From a virus: a DNA stretch of 34,374 nt. The translations under genes and the position numbers were made by a program. The notes below the pieces were generated by a model that made no database searches, had not been told where the DNA came from, and saw only the letters and a program-made list of their open reading frames with translations. Below, in pieces: positions 14,492 to 22,568 of the stretch. The first letter of the stretch is position 1, and the number at the start of each line of letters is the position of its first letter. The stretch covers positions 1-34,374 of IMG/VR virus record IMGVR_UViG_3300042307_000526; one strand, written 5' to 3'.

Positions 14492-15381
14492 TCGCAGTTA
14501 GAATTAAAGTTGTTAAATGGCGTTTCAAAGATAGTAAAATCTGAGCTCCAAATGTTTACGTTCTGCATTATTTCGGGATAATTATTGTTATACTCATCCT
14601 CAAATCGTGCTTGTATTTGAGTTGTAAAGTTTTCGGGTGTGAAGTAAATGCCATCATGATTCAATGCAATTACTAAGTTTTGATGCACTTCCTCTGGCAC
14701 CTCATCGACATAACCTTTATAACGCTTTGCCAATCGTGCCGATAATAATTGGCGGCTTCCATCAGGTCGAACGTAAACAGTTTTGTCGCTGCTAATGTTT
14801 GGCTCTTTAAAGTATAATGGTAAGCGGATATAGTTTGTTGTCGGTATAAGCAAAGGTGGTGCAGGAGGTGGATTAATAACAACAACCGCAGTCCTATAAT
14901 AAAAACCAAATGCGTTTGATGTGTTTGTGTATGCAAGTTTAGTGGTTAAGCATTTATCATTAACTTTTTTAAAACATTGATTTGATATAAAAAAACTTGG
15001 CTCCGAAACACCACACGCAAACGCTAACTGAAAACAATCTCCATCAAAAGTATTATCAAGTAAATTAGATAACACAAACGAAAAATAAATATTGTAAATC
15101 GGCACTCCGCTTTGTGTTCCATTAGTTACAATGCTTGTTATTACATCGTTTAAAATTATACCAGTTCCACTTGTCGGCACTTTATAAACTGTCACGCTAC
15201 TTATTACTTCACTTGATACTATTTGCGTTTGAAAAGCCACATCGCCAACCTCATAAATCGGTAAGCAAAAGTCTTTTTGAATTCCGCATTCGGTATCAGT
15301 TACATACTCGGGTATGCCTAAGTCATTCGCCAGGTTGTAAAATGTTACAAAGCTATTAGGTATGTTTAATATCGCTGCCAT
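14488..15381 (-). CDS. Putative baseplate or tail-tip structural protein
   Basis: A 297-residue protein that is beta-rich, with many Thr/Asn/Ser and several cysteines in the first half (TECGIQKDFCLPIYEVGD, GDCFQLAFACGV, NQCFKKVNDKC). A proline stretch (INPPPAPPLLIP) at about residue 168 separates it from a C-terminal part with TVYVRPDGSRQLLSARLAKRY. It starts at the TAATG overlap with the hub gene. Family not recognised; a structural tail-tip role is inferred from position. Confidence 0.6.
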   Translation of the reverse strand: MAAILNIPNSFVTFYNLANDLGIPEYVTDTECGIQKDFCLPIYEVGDVAFQTQIVSSEVISSVTVYKVPTSGTGIILNDVITSIVTNGTQSGVPIYNIYFSFVLSNLLDNTFDGDCFQLAFACGVSEPSFFISNQCFKKVNDKCLTTKLAYTNTSNAFGFYYRTAVVVINPPPAPPLLIPTTNYIRLPLYFKEPNISSDKTVYVRPDGSRQLLSARLAKRYKGYVDEVPEEVHQNLVIALNHDGIYFTPENFTTQIQARFEDEYNNNYPEIMQNVNIWSSDFTIFETPFNNFNSNCE

Positions 15382-17609
15382 TATCTTCTTATTAAAAGTT
15401 TAAATTCTGCTAATCCCTCGTTCGGATCGTGATTAATTTCAACAATGTTACCAATGTAGTAAGTGTCTGAGCATCTAAATCTAATCGCACCATAAGGATT
15501 TACTTTAACATCTTCAAAGTCTGCCATTGAAAACGGTGCGGTAAAGGTCACGTATTCTGTTTTCCAAATCGGTGTGATGTAATAGTCATTGTCGAAGTTG
15601 CTCACATCGATAGTTTCCTTTTCAGATAATGTGCTGCCCTCAATCGGACAGTTATAAAGCATTTGACCTTGCGCAATATAGTTACCAGTGCCGCTTGTAA
15701 ATATAAAGTTTTCATTAGCAACAGTTGGTTGCGCTGCGGCAATAGATTTAAACCAACGCATCAATGAACGCGCAGGAGTTAACGCATAATTCATTCGTGT
15801 GTTAGGTGAATAAACGTTATCAGGGTTAGCATCGATGCCTCTGTAAGCATATAAGTTACCATCCTCAACAATAGCATTAACAATAAACAAGTCATCATCA
15901 TAACGCCAGTCACTTGTTCCCGTTCTTGCTTGGTTTTTTCTGCGTGTTATTTCGATGGTATAACCTGCTGCAATCATATCGGACATTAGGTCTAACTCGG
16001 TTGGGTTTGAGTCGATGTTTCTGCGATATTGTCGCTCTGTATTCATCTCATCAAGCCCGTTATACTCTTCGGCTTCCCACTTGTTATATCCAACCATTAT
16101 CGTTCCGTAAATCAAATCTTTTGCGGTTGTGAATATAGCTTTGTCAACTAATCCCACATCGACAACTATTGTTGACTTATAAAAGTGCTCAATACGTGCA
16201 ATCTTTAATTCGGTTTCGTTATTGTCAAACCCCCAACCGATGTTAAATATTTTGCGGCATTGCTCAAATAAATACTCGTATGATGTAAATAATTTTGGAA
16301 CACTTGGCTCAGTTACTTGGCGAATAAATGATCCTTTAGTTATTTGATAAAAATCTAAACATTGATTTAATTCCTCTTCCATAACTACCGATGGGCAATC
16401 CTCATCCATGTATGCCGATGGGAGAAACTTTAACAACTCGGGCAAATAAACTGATGTGGCAACTGATGGCTCGCAGTTTGAATTGAGCGTCATCTCTACT
16501 TTAGAGGTGTTATCGTAATCAATGCTAATGTTTAACTTACGTACGAATAAAGTATTCCAATTTAATGGCTCAAAAAAACATTCCCAATATAAAAACAAAT
16601 AATCAGCATCTGAATATGATGGAGTGCCTGAATATGTAAAATTAAATGGCACTGATTGCACAACTCCAGTTGGGCAAGTTATTACTGGAATAAAACCAAC
16701 ATCTGTAATTAAAGTAAATGCTCCGCTAACGCTATTGTATTTAAATAGTTTTAAAATAGGAATTACTTCTCCATCATACGTTCCTCCTGCGGGCTCTGTT
16801 GTATATTCAACATTAAAAGTCCCTTTGCAAATTATATCAATTTGTGCATCATTATCAATGCAATTTAATGGGTCAGATGTGCGCTGCCAAATAGTTAAAA
16901 ATTTACCAAATAATTCAAATGCTGCGTTATGGTCTGTTATAAATGCTGAAAGCGGTGGTAGGTCACCACTTGTAGTTGGAATAAGCGTTGCACCATTCAT
17001 ATTAAATGTTCCCACCTCTTCCATATTTCTTTCAGGAAGTGTCATGCAAAAGTTTAAATATAAATAACCATTAGCGCCAAATGGAAAAAAAGTAAATCCA
17101 ACGGTTGTCCCATCATTAAACGCTTTATTCTGCAACAATATATCTTGCCCCTCAATGTTTAATACCCTTAACAACGGTGGTGTTATCGCTTGCCCATCAA
17201 AGTTAGTTGTTGCCTCAATGTCAACATCTTGACCCATTCTACTCATAAACACATCGGTGCACTTCGATGCAGTAACGCTTAGTTTAATGAAGCAATAGTC
17301 AGCACATTGCCTTTCAAATGTATTAAAGTCAAATGCACCAATAAAGTAGTTTGTATATCCATCGCCCTCGGCACATTCGTAATCGATTTGCACTTGGTAT
17401 TGACCATTGGCGCCATTGGTTTGATATTCTGTATAAAGCAAATCGTAAGCCTCACCAACCCACTCGAATGAATCAGTTGATATGTTTATATTGATGCCAT
17501 GATGGATAATGTTACGCGTTAAGTTGCCACCAATACCATTCCACCCAACTGGCGATTCAACAACCGTTGAAACACTTGAACTGTCTATTAATGTGAACTT
17601 CCAATTCAT
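15381..17609 (-). CDS. Baseplate hub / tail-associated protein (predicted)
   Basis: A 742-residue protein that directly follows the tape measure gene, with a four-base overlap. The N-terminal 120 residues (MNWKFTLIDSSSVSTVV) have an alternating strand pattern. The middle is beta-rich, and the C-terminal 250 residues include LFEQCRKIFNIGWGFDNN, a repeated YRRNIDSNPTEL region and GAIRFRCSDTYYIGNIVEINHD, which resemble hub-type baseplate domains. In siphophages this slot is occupied by the distal tail and tail-associated proteins. Here both functions may be in one protein. The family call is positional. Confidence 0.65.
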   Translation of the reverse strand: MNWKFTLIDSSSVSTVVESPVGWNGIGGNLTRNIIHHGININISTDSFEWVGEAYDLLYTEYQTNGANGQYQVQIDYECAEGDGYTNYFIGAFDFNTFERQCADYCFIKLSVTASKCTDVFMSRMGQDVDIEATTNFDGQAITPPLLRVLNIEGQDILLQNKAFNDGTTVGFTFFPFGANGYLYLNFCMTLPERNMEEVGTFNMNGATLIPTTSGDLPPLSAFITDHNAAFELFGKFLTIWQRTSDPLNCIDNDAQIDIICKGTFNVEYTTEPAGGTYDGEVIPILKLFKYNSVSGAFTLITDVGFIPVITCPTGVVQSVPFNFTYSGTPSYSDADYLFLYWECFFEPLNWNTLFVRKLNISIDYDNTSKVEMTLNSNCEPSVATSVYLPELLKFLPSAYMDEDCPSVVMEEELNQCLDFYQITKGSFIRQVTEPSVPKLFTSYEYLFEQCRKIFNIGWGFDNNETELKIARIEHFYKSTIVVDVGLVDKAIFTTAKDLIYGTIMVGYNKWEAEEYNGLDEMNTERQYRRNIDSNPTELDLMSDMIAAGYTIEITRRKNQARTGTSDWRYDDDLFIVNAIVEDGNLYAYRGIDANPDNVYSPNTRMNYALTPARSLMRWFKSIAAAQPTVANENFIFTSGTGNYIAQGQMLYNCPIEGSTLSEKETIDVSNFDNDYYITPIWKTEYVTFTAPFSMADFEDVKVNPYGAIRFRCSDTYYIGNIVEINHDPNEGLAEFKLLIRR

Positions 17610-19756
17610 GCTCTGTATCTCATTTTTTTGTTTCTAAATTCAACGCGGCTATTTTCTTTGAGCAAAAAAGTTGTTAACCCTTGCTCATCAATATTGACAT
17701 TTAAATTCGATTTGTGCTTTGCCATAATGCGGTCTAACTTATCGTAGTTTATTCCATCACTGCTTGCACTTTGTTTAGTTTGAAATTGTGCCGCAAGGTC
17801 GAATGTTCCGTTGGCTAATGCAGTTAATATATTGTTTGCGAATGTTGGCTCAACCTCACCGCTATTAAGCACCTTTAACGATGGCAAATAATCTGATGTT
17901 GATTGTCTATTAATTACGTATTCGCCTCGCTCAGCCTCAATCAATGTGCCTCCACTTGAATGCAATTGACCGCCTACCATACCACCATCGGCAAACTTTG
18001 GCGGTTGTGTAGAACTTATTATGGCTATTTGTGCCGCTCCTGCAACGCCAGCGGCAGCCGCAGCGAATATGTTTGCAGGCGGTGGAACTGTTGCAAATGC
18101 CTTGGTAACTGCTAAAGCAGTGTTGATAATTGCTTGTGCTAAATCGGCTTGTTTTTGTGCTTCCCACGCGCGTTGTTTTATTTGCGCCTCTTGTTGTTGA
18201 TAGCGTGCCTCAATCTGTAATCTTTGTGCATCTGTTAAATTCTTGTTTGCCAACTCGGCATCTTTACGCATGGCAAGTGAATCAAGTATATCGTTTGTTT
18301 CTGCTTGTCTATTTTGTTGGTTAATAGTGAAGATGGTGTTACTAAGTACTGTTGCTTGTTCAATGGCAAATTGAGTATATTCCTCAGTTGACATTTTTCT
18401 AACCGCAGTTGTTTCACTCATTAAAGCCTTTAATCTTTCTAATTCTAAATCATTTGCGGCTTTTTGTTTATCCATTCTGTCCAAAATTTGTTGGTCAAAA
18501 TCAGCATCATCTTTTTTTCTTGCATTAATTTTACCCTCCACCTCAGCCATTTCCATATCAATAGATGCTTGCTTCATTTCCTCCATCATTTGTTGGCGTT
18601 TATCTCGCCAATCTTGCAATGCTTTAGCCTCTGCCGCATACGCCTCTTTTACTTTTTTTAACTTTTCATCGGCTGCTTTTTTATCTGCATCGGCTTTTTG
18701 CTTATTGTACTTATCATTTATATCAGCCTCATCTTGTTTAAATTTCTTAAACAATAAAATAGTATTTTCTTCAATAAGTGCTCCATCGGCTTGGCTTTTC
18801 ATCAAATCTGATTTTTCCTTTTCGTATGATTGCCTTAACAATGCCAATTCACGCTCACGTGCATCTTTAATTAATTCAGCACGTATTTTATTATTCTTTT
18901 CAATCAATTCATTGTTAGCGCCAAGTGTAGCAAGTTTTTTTTCTAACTTTGCGGTTTCATCTTCTGCAAATATCATTTCGGTAACCAAATAAGCTATACC
19001 CGCAATCAATAAAGTTAATCCAGCAGTTGCAACCGCAGATGCAGTCGCTATGCTTGTACCCATTACTCTTGCACTAACAGCCACCGCCTTTTGCGCCCCA
19101 TCCAACACATACGTTCTCAATGCACCCTCAGTTGTGGCTATGTTTGCCAATTCTTGGACACCTTGCAACAATGCCATCGCGCCTTGGGCTTGCGCTAATG
19201 TTTTAGTTAACTTCTCGTTCTCACTTCCAAACAATGATGCAGCACCCGCAGCAACCGAAGCCGCTGCCGCTATTCCTCTAAACGCAGTTACAACCGCATC
19301 TATTCGCTTTGTGTCGCTTGCTAATGCCTTAACCTTATCGTTGACATCGCCAATCTTATCTTGTAGTTCTGCCGCGCGTTTTGTGGCTTCTCTTAATTCC
19401 TTTTCGCCTAATGACCCACTACTAATCTGCGCCTTTAACTCTTTCAACTCCTGCTTCATTGATTTGAAGCCACCGCCCGCTTGCTTGGTTTCTTTCGTTA
19501 CCTCAGCTAAATGGTCAGCGAATCCTTCCATCACACCCGCTTGAATTTCAGCCATAAGCCCATCAACCTCGTTGGACAACTTGCCCATTTCGGTTGTGGA
19601 TTTATTTAAGTTTTGGATAAATTCCTTTTGCTCATTGTTTACTTGCGCAAACGCGGCCGCATCATCTTTGCTAATTTTACCAAGTAATTCAAGTTGCTTT
19701 ATTGCAGGCTCAAGTCCTGATGTGTCTGCAACGAATTTAATTATTACATTTTCCAA
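17606..19756 (-). CDS. Tail tape measure protein, TTG start
   Basis: A 716-residue protein that sets tail length. The start (MENVIIKFVADTSGLEPAIKQ) is typical of Bacteroidota tape measures. Long coiled coils cover about residues 30-160 and 270-560. Hydrophobic segments lie near 163-182, 225-255 and 590-615. The C-terminal region (KFADGGMVGG, then GEYVINRQSTSDYLPSL) is a common tape measure ending. The only usable start is a TTG at 19756, because the frame is closed by a TAA just upstream and the nearby ATG at 19763 is in another frame. The start lies seven bases after the end of the frameshifted chaperone extension. Confidence 0.9.
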   Translation of the reverse strand: MENVIIKFVADTSGLEPAIKQLELLGKISKDDAAAFAQVNNEQKEFIQNLNKSTTEMGKLSNEVDGLMAEIQAGVMEGFADHLAEVTKETKQAGGGFKSMKQELKELKAQISSGSLGEKELREATKRAAELQDKIGDVNDKVKALASDTKRIDAVVTAFRGIAAAASVAAGAASLFGSENEKLTKTLAQAQGAMALLQGVQELANIATTEGALRTYVLDGAQKAVAVSARVMGTSIATASAVATAGLTLLIAGIAYLVTEMIFAEDETAKLEKKLATLGANNELIEKNNKIRAELIKDARERELALLRQSYEKEKSDLMKSQADGALIEENTILLFKKFKQDEADINDKYNKQKADADKKAADEKLKKVKEAYAAEAKALQDWRDKRQQMMEEMKQASIDMEMAEVEGKINARKKDDADFDQQILDRMDKQKAANDLELERLKALMSETTAVRKMSTEEYTQFAIEQATVLSNTIFTINQQNRQAETNDILDSLAMRKDAELANKNLTDAQRLQIEARYQQQEAQIKQRAWEAQKQADLAQAIINTALAVTKAFATVPPPANIFAAAAAGVAGAAQIAIISSTQPPKFADGGMVGGQLHSSGGTLIEAERGEYVINRQSTSDYLPSLKVLNSGEVEPTFANNILTALANGTFDLAAQFQTKQSASSDGINYDKLDRIMAKHKSNLNVNIDEQGLTTFLLKENSRVEFRNKKMRYRA

Positions 19757-19762
19757 CTGCCA

Positions 19763-20044
19763 TTACTTTTTAGGCTGTTTAGGTTGTGGCTTCTTTGCCT
19801 CATTAGCAAAGAAAAAGAAATCCCACAAATTTAGTAAATTTATTTGATAATTCGCGGGTAAATATTTTAATACGGTAATCTTTAATCTTTCTCGGCTTGC
19901 AATTCCATCCCTAATGTCTGTAACGAAACTATATCCCGTTGAATCTGCTCGACTTTTTCCACTATCGCCAAATACGTCAGGGAAGTGTCTCCTGACTTCG
20001 CTAAAAACGGAACTAATTTCTTTATTGGCATTGACAAAAAAAAA
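19763..20044 (-). CDS. Tail assembly chaperone GT extension (made by -1 frameshift)
   Basis: In the frame -1 to the chaperone gene, the minus strand is open from the T9 run at 20044 to the TAA at 19765-19763, and a TAG closes this frame immediately before the run. The extension (about 91 residues from the slip point) contains RDGIASRERLKITVLKYLP and ends lysine- and proline-rich (ANEAKKPQPKQPKK). It fills the otherwise unexplained 125 bases before the tape measure gene. In lambda and many other tailed phages the GT product binds the tape measure while G coats it. A fusion of about 301 residues is expected here. Confidence 0.85.
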   Translation of the reverse strand, partial: FFFVNANKEISSVFSEVRRHFPDVFGDSGKSRADSTGYSFVTDIRDGIASRERLKITVLKYLPANYQINLLNLWDFFFFANEAKKPQPKQPKK

Positions 20045-20667
20045 CTATCGCCCGCGTTTTCTTTCCAGTTCTTTATCTTTTTTTCGTTAGCCTTAAAGTC
20101 ATAACGTGTCAATGGCTCACTTTTATCCACAAACGCAACCGAAGCGACCTTGTAAATAATATCCTTGCTTATAATGAAGTTACAACGTTCCTCGAATCGC
20201 ATTTGCAGTTTAATGATTTCGTTTAGGTTGATTTTCTTTGGATCACTTAACAACTTGCTCATTGCCGCGTTGTAATTCTTAATGTAATCGTTTGTTACAC
20301 CGTTCTGCATTTCTTGGTAAAATGTTAACGCTTCTAACCCACGTTCGTATGGTAGGTTGTTTTTATCGACAAACTCAAAGTAGTCAACGCCTCCGCACTT
20401 GAACGCAAATTCAAGAGGAAATTCAGATTTATAAACTGGTGGCGAGGTTTCTAATGTTATGGTTAATATTGTTCTATTTGCCCACTGCCATTTATTAGGT
20501 ATAAATTCATAAGTCAATCTATTTTCGATTTGCCCCATGTAATCCCATGTTCCTTTTATTCCGTTAGTTGAAATATTAGGCAACTTTGGTAAATCTGCAC
20601 CGCTTGGAACATTCTTTATTACATCAAATGTTGGTATTGATTTCTTGAATAGGTTTCGGAAGTTCAT
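19882..20667 (-). CDS. Tail assembly chaperone (G-like)
   Basis: A 261-residue protein located directly before the tape measure gene. It begins MNFRNLFKKSIPTFDVIKN and ends LQTLGMELQAEKD. A helical region around residues 110-165 is followed by KIKNWKENAGDSFFLSMPIKK at the slippery site. Identification rests on position and on the -1 frameshift that extends the product. It has no strong family signature and is longer than the lambda G protein. The start overlaps the upstream small gene by 44 bases. Confidence 0.72.
   Translation of the reverse strand: MNFRNLFKKSIPTFDVIKNVPSGADLPKLPNISTNGIKGTWDYMGQIENRLTYEFIPNKWQWANRTILTITLETSPPVYKSEFPLEFAFKCGGVDYFEFVDKNNLPYERGLEALTFYQEMQNGVTNDYIKNYNAAMSKLLSDPKKINLNEIIKLQMRFEERCNFIISKDIIYKVASVAFVDKSEPLTRYDFKANEKKIKNWKENAGDSFFLSMPIKKLVPFLAKSGDTSLTYLAIVEKVEQIQRDIVSLQTLGMELQAEKD
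20036..20044 (-). promoter_or_regulatory. Programmed -1 frameshift site (T9 run)
   Basis: Nine T on the minus strand, read as AGT TTT TTT TTG in the chaperone frame. It contains the slippery heptamer T TTT TTT. The -1 frame has a TAG exactly before the run and is then open for the whole extension to 19763. Slippage could be ribosomal or transcriptional, because long T runs allow both. Confidence 0.85.
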
Positions 20668-20824
20668 TGTTGTGTGTGTATTGTTTAGTTCTTAGATTAA
20701 TTATTACTTTATTGTCTACTTTATTATAAGTCCGCTTCTTTGCGCTGCCTCCACACCCGCACGTTTGACCAGTGTAAGTGTAGCCGAGTGATAGCAGAAA
20801 CTTATGTGCATCTTCAATCTCCAT
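20624..20824 (-). CDS. Small protein with CGCGG motif
   Basis: A 66-residue protein beginning MEIEDAHKFLLSLGY, with TYTGQTCGCGGSAKKR in the first third and a lysine/asparagine-rich C-terminal half. No family is recognised. The start overlaps the end of the preceding gene (20814) by 11 bases and its end overlaps the chaperone start by 44 bases. The CGCGG stretch resembles that of the 18-residue peptide at 10566-10622. Confidence 0.6.
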   Translation of the reverse strand: MEIEDAHKFLLSLGYTYTGQTCGCGGSAKKRTYNKVDNKVIINLRTKQYTHNNELPKPIQEINTNI

Positions 20825-21104
20825 AATAAAACATTTTAGATGTTAACGCGTTTAGGCCACATAGCACCAATAAGTAAGGTATCAAATGTAAGTCGGTTAC
20901 AAAATATAACCAACCCATTAAACCCCAAACCGATGCCATACAAGGTGGGCAATCGAACAATGGTTTGCTCCAAAACTCGCCAATGTAATGGCGAATATAG
21001 TTTGCTACTTTCTCTAATAACATACCCTCACGCGTTAGGCAGTGAACACCTAAACACGCTAAGCTATTCAGGACAAGGACAAGGGATAATGGCAATAGTA
21101 TCAT
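20814..21104 (-). CDS. Membrane protein, DUF1360-like
   Basis: A 96-residue protein with a hydrophobic N-terminus (about residues 2-20, LLPLSLVLVLNSLACLG) and two more membrane segments (about 55-70 and 72-86). The FDCPPCMASVWG segment resembles the CPFC-W motif of small DUF1360-type membrane proteins found in phages and bacteria. Function unknown. It overlaps the previous gene by 41 bases and the next by 11, so it is embedded in the late operon. Confidence 0.6.
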   Translation of the reverse strand: MILLPLSLVLVLNSLACLGVHCLTREGMLLEKVANYIRHYIGEFWSKPLFDCPPCMASVWGLMGWLYFVTDLHLIPYLLVLCGLNALTSKMFYYGD

Positions 21105-21423
21105 CTTCAGTTATGTTTATGAAGTTAAGTGTAATCGATGAATAAACTGTCCCACAAATATCAAAATTTGTGACATCGCAGCCATTTAAAATCTCAACCT
21201 TTACGATGCCAGTGCCAATGTTCCAGAATCCGTTATTGTTCATTTCAATTACTGCATCGTATAGGCCGCTTGTTACATCTTTTTTAAGCACCCATCCGTT
21301 TGAATAGGTAAACTTAATAACGTAATCAGTATCGTTTGTGAATGTGGGCGAACTGAATTCTAATACCTCAGCGCAGCCGCTAATGTCTTGGGTGTAGCTT
21401 GTTAGGCAGTTAAGTATGCTCAT
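21064..21423 (-). CDS. Hypothetical beta-rich protein
   Basis: A 119-residue protein (MSILNCLTSYTQDISGCAEV at the start) with alternating strands (DYVIKFTYSNGWVLKKDV, GIVKVEILNGCDV) and a cysteine-rich end (PCPCPE). The pattern suggests a small beta-sandwich, perhaps a virion or tail-associated protein. Family not recognised. It follows the methyltransferase by three bases. Confidence 0.65.
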   Translation of the reverse strand: MSILNCLTSYTQDISGCAEVLEFSSPTFTNDTDYVIKFTYSNGWVLKKDVTSGLYDAVIEMNNNGFWNIGTGIVKVEILNGCDVTNFDICGTVYSSITLNFINITEDDTIAIIPCPCPE

Positions 21424-21426
21424 GTT

Positions 21427-21960
21427 TTATTTTTTTATTCCGTAAAAATACAAATCTTGTGGGAAGTCTATACGTGTTTTGAATTTATAATTTGAAAATA
21501 TCGCATCGCAATCCAACACGCTTCTAATATCGGACTCGCTTAAGTTGCGATAGTAGTCATTCGTAAACGGTGAATCCTTTGGGCTTGTGCGCTTTGTGCC
21601 ATGCTCGGGTCTTCCTGGCGCGGCACAACTGAATAAAAACAAACCGCCATCTTTCAATAAGTTATTGATTACATTCTTTAACGTTTGTTGCCAATACTCA
21701 TCATGCTCAAAGCATTCTGTTGAAATAACAACATCGTAATCGTTATCGATGTCTGTCCTATGCAAGTGCCCTTTAATTACAAGGTCAACATTTGGGCCAT
21801 GTCCGATATCGATACCAGTGTAGTTGCATTGCTCAAACAAATAACGGTTGTTGCCATTAATGTCAAGTGAGCCGATGTCTAACACGTTAGTGCCGACAAA
21901 AAATTCATCGTGCGCGTATTTAACAAGCTCACACCATTCTCTTTGTTCTCTGTGTGCCAT
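21427..21960 (-). CDS. Class I SAM-dependent methyltransferase
   Basis: A 177-residue enzyme. Motif I is NVLDIGSLDINGNNRYLF (from about residue 25), and the ribose-binding acidic residue follows in YTGIDIG (D51). The later YDVVISTECFEHDEYW and LKNVINNLLKDGGLFLFSC segments complete a Rossmann-type methyltransferase. The target may be a sugar, a protein or a small molecule; no DPPY motif is present, so it is unlikely to be an ordinary N6-adenine DNA methyltransferase. It shares its start region with the glycosyltransferase gene upstream, so the two may modify the same substrate. Confidence 0.8.
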   Translation of the reverse strand: MAHREQREWCELVKYAHDEFFVGTNVLDIGSLDINGNNRYLFEQCNYTGIDIGHGPNVDLVIKGHLHRTDIDNDYDVVISTECFEHDEYWQQTLKNVINNLLKDGGLFLFSCAAPGRPEHGTKRTSPKDSPFTNDYYRNLSESDIRSVLDCDAIFSNYKFKTRIDFPQDLYFYGIKK

Positions 21961-22568
21961 TACTTTTTGTATTTAGTTAAGAAAGTTTGATTGTCGTTAT
22001 GCTGAATCATTCCGAATTCGGGCAGTTGTGATGTTGTGCTAATCTCGGATTGAATTGATAAGCCATGCAACTCGTAAGGTGTTGAATTTTGTGCTAACCA
22101 GTCATCGCCATTTGCAATCAATAGGTCTTCGGGTATAGCAACGTATTTTGATTTATGCATTAACATCATACATCCCCATCCGTATGGGCGTTGCTTCATT
22201 GATTTCAAATGTATGTTAGCATCTTTCTTTAGTTGGTAGTTTTCAAAGGCCATACCGATAATGCCAACGTGCTGCAAACTGTCATCAAATATAGATAAGA
22301 ATGCAGGATTAAAGTTAATGTCATCGTTGCATATCAATATGTTGTCATACTTAGCGCGCTCAACACCATAATTCCACGCGGGATTTACGTAAATGTTTTC
22401 AGGCATTAAGTGTATGTCATACTTAGCACTAAGCGGCAACGGTCTATATTCGGTTGTATCGTTGTCAATAATGATTACCTCGCCGACGGATTCGCAGTTG
22501 CACAAATCGGTTAACAGTTGTGTTATGCGTGGACTTCGCCACATAGTTGGAATGATTACGCTAAACAT
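21960..22568 (-). CDS. Glycosyltransferase, GT2-like
   Basis: A 202-residue enzyme with MFSVIIPTMWRSPRI at the start, EVIIIDNDTTEYR after the first Rossmann unit, and ILICNDDINFNPAF around residues 77-90 carrying the DxD-type motif (NDD). Length is short for GT2 but the catalytic domain is present. Adjacent SAM methyltransferase suggests synthesis of a methylated sugar or modification of a glycosylated virion component. The start overlaps the terminase large subunit stop by eight bases. A TATATTTG element lies only five bases before the ATG. Confidence 0.78.
   Translation of the reverse strand: MFSVIIPTMWRSPRITQLLTDLCNCESVGEVIIIDNDTTEYRPLPLSAKYDIHLMPENIYVNPAWNYGVERAKYDNILICNDDINFNPAFLSIFDDSLQHVGIIGMAFENYQLKKDANIHLKSMKQRPYGWGCMMLMHKSKYVAIPEDLLIANGDDWLAQNSTPYELHGLSIQSEISTTSQLPEFGMIQHNDNQTFLTKYKK

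Noticed and set aside
19050-19847. Rightward open frames opposite the tape measure and chaperone genes
   Set aside because: They are antisense to strongly supported coding sequence and have biased composition. The interval 19757-19881 is explained by the frameshift extension on the minus strand.
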